Assembly: GCF_026183695.1 (NCBI RefSeq)
Contig: NZ_JAPFRD010000002.1
Location: 178,279 to 242,278 of the forward strand
Direction of reading: 5' to 3'
Source: Alteromonas aquimaris
Lineage (GTDB): Bacteria > Pseudomonadota > Gammaproteobacteria > Enterobacterales > Alteromonadaceae
DNA: 64,000 bases
In this document: positions 1 through 8,440 of the stretch, one piece after another
How the letters are laid out: each line of letters starts with the position of its first letter
Numbering within the stretch: position 1 is the stretch's first letter
Position numbers and translations under genes: made by a program
The notes under the pieces: model-generated
The model's database searches: none
Told to the model about the DNA's origin: nothing
The model's input: the letters and a program-made list of their open reading frames with translations, nothing else

Positions 1-497
1 GACTCTTCTATCAGTTTTAGAGAATTCATCCACTGGCCAATCGCATGGTGGCGGGACTCCGCTGGCTGGGCTAACCAGAAATGTAAGTTCGGTAAATCAA
101 AGCTGCATGCACCCCCGGGGATAACGAAGCGTTGCCTGATAGAATTTAAAAATTTGTCATCTTTAAGTTCGTTACCAAACTTTTTACTGGCTTTGAGTTT
201 CTCTTTTAATCGTAAAATCGATTGAAGAGCCTGTTCTAAAGCCGCACTATCGATATTAGGGTGTTGCGACCAATACACCAGGTTGCGTTCGTGGACGTCC
301 ATGTCCTTAAGCACATCGGTGCGCAAGTCCAAGCGTTCCACTAAATCCAATAGGATAAAAAGTCGATCGAAAAAATACATCTGCAGTGTCCCGTTTTCGC
401 CTTTCGCACCGGTTTTTAGTTGCCGCAGCAACTGCTCAATGCGAAGGTAGTTTCGCACCTTTTCTTTTAGTGGAAATTCAAAAACAGAATCAGTCAT
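1..497 (-). CDS. zapD: Cell division protein ZapD (C-terminal part outside window)
   Basis: ZapD (YacF) cross-links FtsZ filaments at the division ring in the cytoplasm. The reading frame is open from the ATG at 497 to base 1, giving the first ~165 residues of a protein that is usually ~250 long, so the C-terminus lies off the window. The start reads MTDSVFEFPLKEKVRNYLR, which resembles the N-terminus of E. coli ZapD, and the family hallmark IPGGACSFDLPNLHFWL is present near residue 140. A GAGGG-like ribosome binding site lies just before the ATG. It follows coaE on the same strand, as in other gammaproteobacteria (coaE-zapD-yacG). Confidence 0.93.
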   Translation of the reverse strand, partial: MTDSVFEFPLKEKVRNYLRIEQLLRQLKTGAKGENGTLQMYFFDRLFILLDLVERLDLRTDVLKDMDVHERNLVYWSQHPNIDSAALEQALQSILRLKEKLKASKKFGNELKDDKFLNSIRQRFVIPGGACSFDLPNLHFWLAQPAESRHHAIGQWMNSLKLIEE

Positions 498-910
498 GGC
501 GTCCCTCATTGCAATATCGGCTGCGCACTACACCGTAAAATTACGCATAATTCAAGCACTATACCAATTTGGAATAATGTTCGCTTAGAATATATAGAAA
601 TTCTACTAATGAAGATACATTGGTAAAAATGTAGTGAAATAACTAAGCTTTTCAAACGAACGTAACGCAAGCCAAGAGGATTTCATCACTTTCAGTTTGC
701 GGCACTTGCGAATTTGCCGGCCAGTTAATGTTGATTTATTTGATCTTACTGACCTTCACCAAATTGTTTTTCACATTGAAAACCCACGCGCAAAGTGAGT
801 TCGCTGTAACGCAGGTGAGTATTATACAAGATAGGGGAGGGAAGTGATCAGATTATGCTTTACGGTACAGGTAAAGCGGCTCATCCTTTACTTTGAGATG
901 CTAGATGCCT
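498..910. other. Intergenic region between coaE and zapD, no gene seen
   Basis: About 410 bases without a convincing reading frame on either strand. It must contain the zapD promoter on the minus strand, but I cannot single out a strong -35/-10 pair. No RNA gene or long hairpin was recognised. Confidence 0.5.
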
Positions 911-1534
911 TTATCTCTTTGTCGCAGAAAATGACAGATATTGGCTGTGTAAAGACTTTACCAGAAACGGTATTCGGTTTAGGGGGCCATCGTTTAGTAT
1001 AATGTCGTCTGCGGCTTTTATTCGCTCTTTTCGTGATATCTGGGCTCTCATTATGTTTTCAATGAGTTTGCTATCACTGCCATCCCGTCGACTGGCACGC
1101 TCTATCTGCAATGTCTCAGGGCAATCAACCACCAATACCCGATCTACCATAGTGGTAAGATTATTTTCGATTAAAAGAGGGACCGCGAGCACACAATAGG
1201 GGCTTGTAGTGTGTTGTATGGCCGTCATCATTTGTTCGCGAACCGCAGGGTGGATAAGCCCATTTAACCAACGTTTCTCGGCGTCATCATTAAATACTCG
1301 CTGTCTGAGTAAGGCACGATTCAACGACCCGTCTGAATGTAAAACTTCGCTACCAAAATGTGCGGCAATTTCGTTTAAAACCGGAGTGCCGGTTTTGACG
1401 ACGTCGCGCGCTACCACGTCCGCATCAATAACATCGATGCCCAGTTTTTCAAACTCCTGACTAACCACCGACTTGCCACTACCTATTCCGCCAGTTAATC
1501 CCACCACATATTTGTTTGCTTGAGGCATCTTCAC
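911..1534 (-). CDS. coaE: Dephospho-CoA kinase
   Basis: CoaE phosphorylates the 3'-hydroxyl of dephospho-CoA, the last step of coenzyme A synthesis. The protein of 207 residues has a Walker A motif GGIGSGKS at residues 15-22 and the family motif VIDADVVARDVV shortly after, and its length is normal. The GTG start at 1534 overlaps the TGA of pilD (GTGA), which indicates translational coupling. An ATG two codons further in (1528) is an alternative start. The upstream genes are pilC and pilD, and this pil-coaE-zapD order is common in gammaproteobacteria. Confidence 0.95.
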   Translation of the reverse strand: MKMPQANKYVVGLTGGIGSGKSVVSQEFEKLGIDVIDADVVARDVVKTGTPVLNEIAAHFGSEVLHSDGSLNRALLRQRVFNDDAEKRWLNGLIHPAVREQMMTAIQHTTSPYCVLAVPLLIENNLTTMVDRVLVVDCPETLQIERASRRDGSDSKLIENIMRAQISRKERIKAADDIILNDGPLNRIPFLVKSLHSQYLSFSATKR

Positions 1535-2406
1535 AGCAATACCCAGTTTAAATATGCCGACGCTATGTCAGTTTTAAACATAAGGGTTAACCACCCCGCA
1601 ATGGCAAGATAAGGGCCGAAAGGAATCGCCAGTGAACTACCTTTCTTTTGGGTCACCATCATTATAATTCCGAAAATAGCGCCCACTAAGGAAGAAAACA
1701 AAATTATAATAGGAAGCCCCATCAACCCGGTAAAGGCACCCAACGCAGCAAGTAGTTTAAAATCGCCGTAACCCATTCCTTCTTTACCCGTTGCCAGCTT
1801 GAATAGCCAGTAAACGGTCCATAAGCTTAAGTACCCCGCTGCCGCTCCCGCAATAGCCTGTCCAGGTGAGACAAATACGTCTTGAGTACTCAGTACCAAG
1901 CCAAACCATAATAGCGGTAACGTTAATTGATCCGGCAACAGCATTTTATCCAGATCAATAAAAATGAGGGCAATCAATACATAGGTAAGAAGAACAGCGC
2001 TCAGCGCCTGCGACGATGGCCCGAAATACCAGGCGGCAAAAGTGGCGGCGCAGCCGGTCAACAGTTCTACCAGTGGATAGCGAATCGAAATAGGAGTATG
2101 ACACTTAGCGCACCTGCCTTTTAACAACAGGTAACTCAGTAAAGGGATATTTTCCCATGCGCGAATTTTATGCTGGCATTGAGGGCAGGTACTATCAGGC
2201 TTAACCAAATTAAACGTAGCTTGTTTTTCTACGCTGACCTCTGGTTCAAAATAATGTTGGTACTCAGCTTTCCAGCTTCGCTCCATCATTATTGGCAGGC
2301 GATAAATGACGACATTTAAAAAACTGCCAACCATAAGACTGACAACAAAAACCAGCCCCAGAAAAAAGGGGGGGCTGGAAAGGCTTAACTGAATCAGGGC
2401 GTCCAT
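1531..2406 (-). CDS. pilD: Type IV prepilin peptidase / N-methyltransferase PilD
   Basis: An inner-membrane aspartic protease that cleaves the leader of type IV prepilins (and usually type II secretion pseudopilins) and methylates the new N-terminus. The 291 residues contain the N-terminal GSFLNVVIYRLP motif (28-38), a zinc-type cluster C74/C77/C99/C102, and the two catalytic aspartate regions, FIDLDKMLLPD near residue 151 and GYGDFKLLAALGA with D215. Several hydrophobic segments follow. It lies 84 bases downstream of pilC and is translationally coupled to coaE. Confidence 0.96.
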   Translation of the reverse strand: MDALIQLSLSSPPFFLGLVFVVSLMVGSFLNVVIYRLPIMMERSWKAEYQHYFEPEVSVEKQATFNLVKPDSTCPQCQHKIRAWENIPLLSYLLLKGRCAKCHTPISIRYPLVELLTGCAATFAAWYFGPSSQALSAVLLTYVLIALIFIDLDKMLLPDQLTLPLLWFGLVLSTQDVFVSPGQAIAGAAAGYLSLWTVYWLFKLATGKEGMGYGDFKLLAALGAFTGLMGLPIIILFSSLVGAIFGIIMMVTQKKGSSLAIPFGPYLAIAGWLTLMFKTDIASAYLNWVLL

Positions 2407-2490
2407 AAGGTTTATACTTTATTTTTTATGTAAGGGTGCCAGAAAGTAAAGGGGGCAACAATGCGAATTTTGCATTGCTGCGAAACCAGG

Positions 2491-3702
2491 TTAAACCACA
2501 TTACCCATTTGAAAGATTGGTAAATACATGGCGATAATCAGGCCACCGATGACCACACCCAGAACGGCCATTATTAGCGGTTCCAGTAAGCTGGTCAGGC
2601 CGTCGACCATATCGTCGACTTCAGCTTCATAAATGGTGGCGATTTTACTTAACATTTCATCCACCGCACCGGATTCTTCACCGATAGCAATCATTTGCGT
2701 AACCATATCTGGAAATACCGCCGTGGCACGCATCGCCGTATTCATCTGCATACCGCCAGCCACTTCTTTTTTAATAAACAAGATAGCATCGCGATATACC
2801 GCGTTGCCAGATGCACCTGCCGCTGAGTCTAACGCGCCGATCAAGGGCACACCGGCAGCGAAGGTGGTAGAAAGAGTGCGGGTAAACCGAGCGATACTGG
2901 CTTTTTTCAATATTTCGCCGATTACCGGTATCTTCAGCATTTTCTTATCCACACTATCACGGAGTTTTAGCGACTTCTTATATTGCTTCATAAAGAGATA
3001 GCCGCATATACCCATTCCCATCGCAATGAAAAGTCCATAGGTTTGCACAAACGCAGATAAACCTAATACCATTTGCGTAAAGGCGGGTAGCTCTGCGCCA
3101 AAGCTACTGAAAATTTCCTCAAATTGTGGCACAACAAAAATTAGCAAGATGGTGGTCACGATGAAGGCGACAACAAGAACCGCGATTGGATAAAACAGCG
3201 CCTTCTTGATTTTCGATTTTAGGGCTTCAGCTTTTTCCTTATATACCGCGATACGATCGTAAATGGTTTCCAACGCACCAGATTGTTCGCCGGTGGCGAC
3301 CAGGTCACAATACAAGTCATCAAAATGTTGGGGGTGCTTACGTAAAGCTGAGGATAATGGCGTACCGGCTTTAACTTCTTCCGTAATTTCAACCAGCATT
3401 TTGCGCATAGAGGGTTTTGCATGCCCTTGTGCAATCATTTCCAATGACTGAATCAAGGTTACCCCTGCTCCCAACATCGTGGCGATCTGACGAGACATAA
3501 CGGAGATATCGGCAGGTTCAATTTTCTTACCACCACCACCGAAAAGAGGCTTTGCGTATTTCTTAACCTTCGTAGTGGAGATACCCTGACGGCGAAGCAG
3601 GTTTTTAGCTTCCATAATAGAGGTGGCTGAAATTTCACCTTTGCGGTTGTTTCCCGCCCGGTCTTTTCCTTGCCAGACAAAAATTGATGCTGCTTTTGCC
3701 AT
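2491..3702 (-). CDS. pilC: Type IV pilus inner-membrane platform protein PilC
   Basis: PilC is the polytopic inner-membrane platform on which the pilus motors act. The 403-residue protein has two copies of the T2SSF/GspF domain. They are visible as the repeated patterns RQIATMLGAGVTLIQSLEM (~residue 71) and RTLSTTFAAGVPLIGALD (~residue 276), each followed by GEQSGALE- or GEESGAVDE-type motifs and hydrophobic stretches. The length matches the family. The usual upstream partner, the ATPase gene pilB, is missing: only 88 bases separate pilC from pilA. Confidence 0.95.
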   Translation of the reverse strand: MAKAASIFVWQGKDRAGNNRKGEISATSIMEAKNLLRRQGISTTKVKKYAKPLFGGGGKKIEPADISVMSRQIATMLGAGVTLIQSLEMIAQGHAKPSMRKMLVEITEEVKAGTPLSSALRKHPQHFDDLYCDLVATGEQSGALETIYDRIAVYKEKAEALKSKIKKALFYPIAVLVVAFIVTTILLIFVVPQFEEIFSSFGAELPAFTQMVLGLSAFVQTYGLFIAMGMGICGYLFMKQYKKSLKLRDSVDKKMLKIPVIGEILKKASIARFTRTLSTTFAAGVPLIGALDSAAGASGNAVYRDAILFIKKEVAGGMQMNTAMRATAVFPDMVTQMIAIGEESGAVDEMLSKIATIYEAEVDDMVDGLTSLLEPLIMAVLGVVIGGLIIAMYLPIFQMGNVV

Positions 3703-3741
3703 GTGGAGTACCTGAGAATATTGAAAGGGGTTGCAGACAAT

Positions 3742-3765
3742 AAAGCCCAGTGAGGACTGGGCTTT
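3742..3765 (-). terminator. Hairpin terminator downstream of pilA
   Basis: A perfect inverted repeat, AAAGCCCAGT / ACTGGGCTTT, with a 4-base loop lies between the end of pilA and the start of pilC. The U-tract on the minus strand is short, so termination may be partial. It would let pilin mRNA be far more abundant than pilC mRNA, as is usual for major pilins. Confidence 0.7.
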
Positions 3766-3790
3766 AATTATTCTTATTATTACTTAATAA

Positions 3791-4219
3791 TTAACAAGCA
3801 GTAGTCGGGTCACACACTTTATCCCAAGTGATACCGCTGGCAGCTACAGTCGGAGTTAACACAATTGTTGCGCCACCAGTTTTTGCTGCATTTTGAAGTT
3901 TAGAATCAGGTGAAGCAGTAGCAGTAATAACACCATCAGTAACGGATACGCCAGGAACTTTTCCTGCAGCGGTTACTGCGGCAGGGATACCGTTTGAGCC
4001 ACTGTCACACGACGTGATATCGCCTGTGGTCTGAGAACATACTTCAACCGCTAACTTAGCCGCTGCCGTGGCGTTAGTCACTTCGGTAAACTTCGCCTTC
4101 TCGGTATAGTTTTGGTAAGCTGGCAAAGCAATCGCTGCAAGAATACCGATAATCGCAACAACGATCATTAATTCGATTAAGGTAAAGCCTTTTTGGTTGT
4201 TAGCTTGTACTTGTTTCAT
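3791..4219 (-). CDS. pilA: Type IVa major pilin PilA
   Basis: Structural subunit of the type IV pilus. From the ATG at 4219 (upstream GGAGAAAG as ribosome binding site) it makes 142 residues. A short leader ending in Gly is followed by the class IVa signature [20 protein letters not shown], which is both the PilD cleavage site and the N-terminal assembly helix; Glu is at mature position 5. Two cysteines near the C-terminus (CDPTTAC) would form the D-region disulfide, and a second cysteine pair occurs mid-protein. The reading frame is open 13 codons further upstream, to 4258, but that region has no ribosome binding site and would lengthen the leader unnaturally. Confidence 0.95.
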   Translation of the reverse strand: MKQVQANNQKGFTLIELMIVVAIIGILAAIALPAYQNYTEKAKFTEVTNATAAAKLAVEVCSQTTGDITSCDSGSNGIPAAVTAAGKVPGVSVTDGVITATASPDSKLQNAAKTGGATIVLTPTVAASGITWDKVCDPTTAC

Positions 4220-4461
4220 GGTCTTTCTCCGGGACGTTTTAACGTGCTGTGTTAGCAATTTAAGTTTCGTTTCTACCTATACCTGAGGCGTTTGTATTTT
4301 GGTTACGACCCCGGTACTTGGCTTTCAGTATAGAAGGCAATTAGCTGCTGACAAGTATAGTCAGTTATACGTAAGTGTTAGCTTTGACTAGTTTGCGTGC
4401 GCAATACCAGTTCAAATCCTCACGCTCACCTCTCACCATTATTCTGAAAAAATTAAATTAT

Positions 4462-5319
4462 TCAATGTTTTATGTCAAGCCTTAACGAGAGATCAATGGC
4501 CTGAACATGTTTGGTCAAGGCGCCAGAAGATACGTAGTTGACACCCAATTTGGCGAGCGAAAACAGCCTTTCGTCGGTAATATTACCTGATACTTCCAGT
4601 TTACATCGGGCCTGATTTATGTCGACTGCCCGTTGGATCTGTTCGTTAGAAAAATTATCCAACATGATAATATCTGCTTTAGCTTCAATCGCTTGGCTTA
4701 ATTCATCAAAGTTTTCTACTTCTACTTCCACCGGTTTTTCGGGGTGCATCTCTTTGGCTTTGGCAATGGCTTTAGGTATAGAGCCGCAAGCAGCAATGTG
4801 ATTTTCTTTTATTAAAAAAGCGTCAAACAAGCCAATTCTATGATTCTTGCCGCCGCCACATAAAACTGCATATTTTTGCGCTAGCCGCATACCAGGCAGG
4901 GTTTTGCGGGTATCTAATATCTGGGTGTCAGTGTGGGCCAATAGCTGGGCATATTTCGCGGTGATGGTTGCCGTGCCACTTAATGTTTGCAGAAAGTTAA
5001 GCGCCGTGCGTTCGGCAGTAAGGATAGCGCGAGCATTACCGGTAACACTGAATAAGGTAGAATTTGCACTGGCTTTGTCCCCATCCTTTACAAACCAGGT
5101 AATCTGCAAATTACTATCGACTTGTGAAAAGGTTTCATTCACCCAGTCCAGGCCACATACCGTACACTCTTCTCGCGTAATAACTTTTGCGTTTGCCTGA
5201 GTGCGTGCGTCAATCAGGCATGCAGTAATATCGTTGTTGATATCAATGCTGCCACCTAAGTCTTCCTCAAGTGCGAGTGTCACTTGCTTGCTGATAGCGT
5301 GTTGTGAGGGGCGATTCAT
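4462..5319 (-). CDS. nadC: Nicotinate-nucleotide pyrophosphorylase (quinolinate phosphoribosyltransferase)
   Basis: NadC converts quinolinate and PRPP to nicotinate mononucleotide in de novo NAD synthesis. The 285-residue protein shows the family signature DTRKTLPGMRLAQKYAVL with the downstream GGGKNHR motif (~residues 136-160), the KENHI motif, and the barrel segment EVEVENFDE...IMLDNF. Neighbouring pilA and ampD is its usual position in gammaproteobacteria. The 200 bases between it and pilA hold the pilA promoter. Confidence 0.97.
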   Translation of the reverse strand: MNRPSQHAISKQVTLALEEDLGGSIDINNDITACLIDARTQANAKVITREECTVCGLDWVNETFSQVDSNLQITWFVKDGDKASANSTLFSVTGNARAILTAERTALNFLQTLSGTATITAKYAQLLAHTDTQILDTRKTLPGMRLAQKYAVLCGGGKNHRIGLFDAFLIKENHIAACGSIPKAIAKAKEMHPEKPVEVEVENFDELSQAIEAKADIIMLDNFSNEQIQRAVDINQARCKLEVSGNITDERLFSLAKLGVNYVSSGALTKHVQAIDLSLRLDIKH

Positions 5320-5337
5320 TGCGATATTCCAATTATA

Positions 5338-5838
5338 TTAAAAGGTACGCAATATTAACCATTCTCCGCGCTGAGTAAACTCCAGTTGCCGTAAAACACT
5401 CATACCGAGTAAAATTTCATCGCCCGACATGCCCGGATTCAAATTCGCTCTTACATTATTTAGTCGGATATCACCAATGGTAAGCGTGTCAATTTCCGTT
5501 AAAGCAATCCGTACTGTTCCATTGGCTGTATTAGCCAGCCCAACGCGACCCGGTGTGAGTGATAGTTTGTTTTGCAGGTGAGCAGGAATGGCCACATCGG
5601 TGGCACCGGTATCAACAATGAAGGTGACAGTTTGGCCATTAATGGTGCCGTTTGTGACGTAGTGGCCAAAGCGGTTTTGCTTCAGCTTTACTTCGATTTG
5701 ACCACCGGTACGGTAGGAACTTGGCTGTTGATTAGGGTTGTAGCGTTTTTCCAGTACATTATTAAAGACGGCAGCGAGTAAGCCTAAACCACAGACCCAC
5801 GCCATAATGTACATCCATTTTCCGCCCGATTCAGCCAT
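5338..5838 (-). CDS. Membrane-anchored retropepsin-like aspartic protease (TIGR02281-type)
   Basis: A 166-residue protein with one N-terminal hydrophobic segment (~residues 9-27, YIMAWVCGLGLLAAVF) and a periplasm-facing domain with a single aspartic protease motif, FIVDTGATDVAIP (~residues 89-101). The second half contains the hydrophobic ILLGMSVLRQLEF strand expected for this fold. One catalytic Asp per chain implies a homodimer. The physiological substrate is not known to me. It lies 18 bases upstream of nadC on the same strand, so the two are probably co-transcribed. Confidence 0.8.
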   Translation of the reverse strand: MAESGGKWMYIMAWVCGLGLLAAVFNNVLEKRYNPNQQPSSYRTGGQIEVKLKQNRFGHYVTNGTINGQTVTFIVDTGATDVAIPAHLQNKLSLTPGRVGLANTANGTVRIALTEIDTLTIGDIRLNNVRANLNPGMSGDEILLGMSVLRQLEFTQRGEWLILRTF

Positions 5839-5945
5839 AAGCCTCTTTTCACCTCAATTACATCATTTTCTTTATAGCATTTTCGCTTGTAGATTGCAGT
5901 GGTGGCTGTCAGACTTTACCCATTGTTAGTAAAGGAACCCCCGCT

Positions 5946-6491
5946 GTGCCATACGACTACTATAAGTCAGCTACACAAAAACATTCGCCCTATTATGATG
6001 AAAGGCCCAAAGATATCGATATATCGCTGTTGGTTATTCATAATATCTCGTTACCGCCTGGTCAATTTGGCGGCGAACATATAGAAGCATTGTTCACTGG
6101 TACATTAAATCCTGACGCCCATCCTTTTTTTAAAGATATTGCTCATCTAAAAGTGTCTGCCCATTGTGTAATCCGGCGAAGTGGGGATGTTGAACAATAT
6201 GTGCCTTTCTCAAAACGCGCATGGCATGCCGGAATATCTTCTTTTCAAGGCGTCAGTCGTTGTAATGACTACGCCATTGGCATTGAAATGGAGGGGACGG
6301 ATACTACTCCTTTCACTTCAGAACAATATACCAGTCTGGCAGCACTGACTAACGACATAATCCGTCATTATCCTGCTATCACTTTAGGGCGAATTGTAGG
6401 CCACAGTGATATTGCATGTGGACGAAAAACGGATCCAGGAGAGGCGTTTAACTGGGGCCAGTTCAGACAGTCTGTGAGCCAAGGCAAATAA
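5946..6491 (+). CDS. ampD: 1,6-anhydro-N-acetylmuramyl-L-alanine amidase AmpD
   Basis: A cytoplasmic zinc amidase that removes the peptide from anhydromuropeptides during cell-wall recycling; its loss de-represses ampC-type beta-lactamases in other species. The 181 residues match the family in length. The zinc ligands are visible as H32 (VIHNIS), H153 (VGHSD) and D163 (KTDPG), with the catalytic Glu at E114 (IGIEMEG). ampE follows one base after its stop codon. It is divergent from the retropepsin gene across ~105 bases. Confidence 0.96.
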   Translation: MPYDYYKSATQKHSPYYDERPKDIDISLLVIHNISLPPGQFGGEHIEALFTGTLNPDAHPFFKDIAHLKVSAHCVIRRSGDVEQYVPFSKRAWHAGISSFQGVSRCNDYAIGIEMEGTDTTPFTSEQYTSLAALTNDIIRHYPAITLGRIVGHSDIACGRKTDPGEAFNWGQFRQSVSQGK

Positions 6492-6492
6492 T

Positions 6493-7332
6493 ATGACCCT
6501 GATAATTATTTTAATTGCACTAGTACTGGACCGCACGATAAGTAGAAACGCGCACCTTTATTCTATTTGCTACACCAGTGGATACGCTAAATGGTTAACA
6601 GAAAAACGCATGTTTTCTGCCTCCACCAAAGTAATAGCACTTGCGCTTGCCATCATTTTACCTGTCCTGATGACCCACCTGCTAACGTCTTCGTTGTCAG
6701 GAGTACTTCTATTTTTACTTGAATGTGTAATTCTTTTTGTAGGGGTGCGACATGCCACCTTACCCCATCACTATCACGCTTATCGCGCGGCCCTCACCCG
6801 AAACGATGCAGAAGCATGCTATTTGTACGCGGGGAAAATATTGCCGGCCACCCCGGCGAACAATTCTGAAGCCATTAACCGCGCTATGGGCAGAGAGCTG
6901 GCGTATCTCAATTATCAATATTATGCAGCGGTTATCATATGGTATGCAGCGTTTGGTGCGACGGGAGTTGTGTTATACGTACTACTCAGAGACTGGAAGA
7001 AGCTTGCTAAGAAAAATAACAAGTTACCCGTAAAGCAATTAGAGACGTGCGCAGAATGGCTCGATTATGTCCCTGCGAGAATTGCCTCGGCAATTTATCT
7101 TTTTATCGGCGATTTTACCCGCGCGCTTCCCACGTGGCTGAAGTATCTAACCAATGTTTCAGTTTCAGCCAGGCATGTTATTACGCATATTGCTACTAAA
7201 GCCACGGCTGACAACGAAGTGATGGAGGGGGCAATTTCCAATCCAGCAAGTTATGTTGATTTGTCCAAACGGACAGTCAAAACCTTGGTGGTTATCGTCG
7301 CCTTTTTAACCATACTAGGCCTAGTTGAATAA
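6493..7332 (+). CDS. ampE: AmpE-like inner-membrane protein
   Basis: A 279-residue membrane protein of the AmpE family. It has hydrophobic segments near residues 46-60, 65-85, 150-170 and at the C-terminus (LVVIVAFLTILGLV), and the conserved region around YVPARIASAIYLFIGDFTRALPTW. The start is one base beyond the ampD stop, giving a coupled ampDE unit. The exact biochemical role of AmpE is not established; it has been linked to sensing in the beta-lactamase induction pathway. No beta-lactamase gene is in the window. Confidence 0.9.
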   Translation: MTLIIILIALVLDRTISRNAHLYSICYTSGYAKWLTEKRMFSASTKVIALALAIILPVLMTHLLTSSLSGVLLFLLECVILFVGVRHATLPHHYHAYRAALTRNDAEACYLYAGKILPATPANNSEAINRAMGRELAYLNYQYYAAVIIWYAAFGATGVVLYVLLRDWKKLAKKNNKLPVKQLETCAEWLDYVPARIASAIYLFIGDFTRALPTWLKYLTNVSVSARHVITHIATKATADNEVMEGAISNPASYVDLSKRTVKTLVVIVAFLTILGLVE

Positions 7333-7478
7333 TAGATATTGGATGTCAGACCAGTGCTTGTTTTGCAGTAAGTGCATGAAATGTCTGTTTTATTTTCATT
7401 GGTATAAGTAAGCCCCCCTATTTAAAAGTGGAGTGCTAGTTTACCAATTTAATTTTCTCACCTACACTACGCGGGTAA

Positions 7479-7494
7479 AATGGTATTACCAATT
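7479..7494 (+). promoter_or_regulatory. PdhR operator upstream of pdhR
   Basis: The sequence AATGGTATTACCAATT contains the inverted TGGT-N3-ACCA core of the PdhR box known from E. coli. It lies 64 bases before the pdhR start codon. This implies pyruvate-responsive autoregulation of the pdhR-aceE-aceF transcript. A further half-site (ATTGGT) occurs at 7398 and a lone ACCAAT at 7443. Confidence 0.75.
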
Positions 7495-7557
7495 GACCTG
7501 CGGCGCTTCGATTTGTTTACAAAATGAGCACGCAAAAATCGTACTGGACGAGACAGG

Positions 7558-8304
7558 ATGCATCAAGGGCGTAAAAAACTGGCTGACGTGATCACCGAGC
7601 AATTGGAGTCTATGATTTTAGATGGCTCGTTGCTGGCGGGACAAAAGCTACCCCCTGAGCGGGAGTTAGCTGCGCAGTTTGAGGTGTCGCGTCCGTCATT
7701 GCGTGAAGCAATTGGTAATCTCCAGGCGCGCGGATTAATCGAACGCAAGCAGGGTGGTGGCACCTATGTAAGCCGCGACATAAACGCTGCGGTGATGGAT
7801 CCGCTAATGGCATTAATAAGCCGCAGGCCAGAAACCCAGTTTGATTTGCTTGAGTTTCGTCATGCCCTGGAAGGAATGTCAGCTTATTATGCGGCATTAC
7901 GTGGGCAACCCGAAGATTATAGCGCTTTGGAAGAGGCGTTAGCGAAACTTCCAAGCGAAGGTTCAAGCCAATCTTTACGCGATTTGGCAGAAGGCTTAGG
8001 GCAATTTTATCTCACGATGGCTAAAGCCTCGCATAACATGGTGCTTTTGCATGTGATGCGGACCATGCAGAGCATGTTGGTGGATAACATTGAACGTAAT
8101 TTGACGATATTGTCAAAGCATGTGGACGTGAATGACAATTTAGCTGCGCAACGCAAAACCATCGTTGCAGCAATTGCCAAACGTGACCCCGAGGCCGCCA
8201 GACAGGCATGTAATGATCATCTGGCGTACATCGAACACACATTGCTAAGTATAAATCAGCGAGACAGTCGGGTGCAGCGTGCGTTGCGTCGGCTGGAGTC
8301 GTAA
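7558..8304 (+). CDS. pdhR: Pyruvate dehydrogenase complex repressor PdhR (GntR/FadR family)
   Basis: A 248-residue GntR-type regulator. The N-terminal winged helix contains LPPERELAAQFEVSRPSLREAI (~residues 30-52) followed by the GGGTYV wing. The C-terminal FCD domain has LLEFRHALEGMSAYYAALR and metal- or effector-site histidines. In E. coli PdhR represses the pdh operon until pyruvate accumulates. The adjacent aceE-aceF-lpdA genes and the operator at 7479 support the same role here. Confidence 0.95.
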   Translation: MHQGRKKLADVITEQLESMILDGSLLAGQKLPPERELAAQFEVSRPSLREAIGNLQARGLIERKQGGGTYVSRDINAAVMDPLMALISRRPETQFDLLEFRHALEGMSAYYAALRGQPEDYSALEEALAKLPSEGSSQSLRDLAEGLGQFYLTMAKASHNMVLLHVMRTMQSMLVDNIERNLTILSKHVDVNDNLAAQRKTIVAAIAKRDPEAARQACNDHLAYIEHTLLSINQRDSRVQRALRRLES

Positions 8305-8382
8305 CAAATAAGCTATTCAACGTTGAATAGTAAAAAGGGTGAGCTTTAAAAGCTTACTATAAGTAAAACTAAACATTAGTAT

Positions 8383-8413
8383 CCGCCTTCATAAAATAGT
8401 CGAAGGCGGTTTT
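8383..8413 (+). terminator. Terminator-like hairpin in the aceE leader
   Basis: An 8-bp perfect stem, CCGCCTTC / GAAGGCGG, with an 11-base loop is followed by TTTTC and ends about 28 bases before the aceE ATG. A second small palindrome, CTATTCAACGTTGAATAG, follows pdhR at 8313-8330. Together they could limit read-through from pdhR into aceE, or the second could act as an attenuator. No leader peptide was identified. Confidence 0.55.
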
Positions 8414-8440
8414 CTATATAAGCAAAAATAGGATGGCACC

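Noticed and set aside
3459-3740. Alternative 93-codon frame overlapping the pilC start
   Set aside because: It is out of frame with pilC, has no family resemblance and no independent ribosome binding site; pilC itself is intact.
4400-4440. tRNA-like 3' end (CAGTTCAAATCC ... CACCA) upstream of pilA
   Set aside because: The T-loop-like TTCAAAT is not flanked by a pairing 5-bp stem, the acceptor spacing is wrong, and no anticodon or D arm precedes it.
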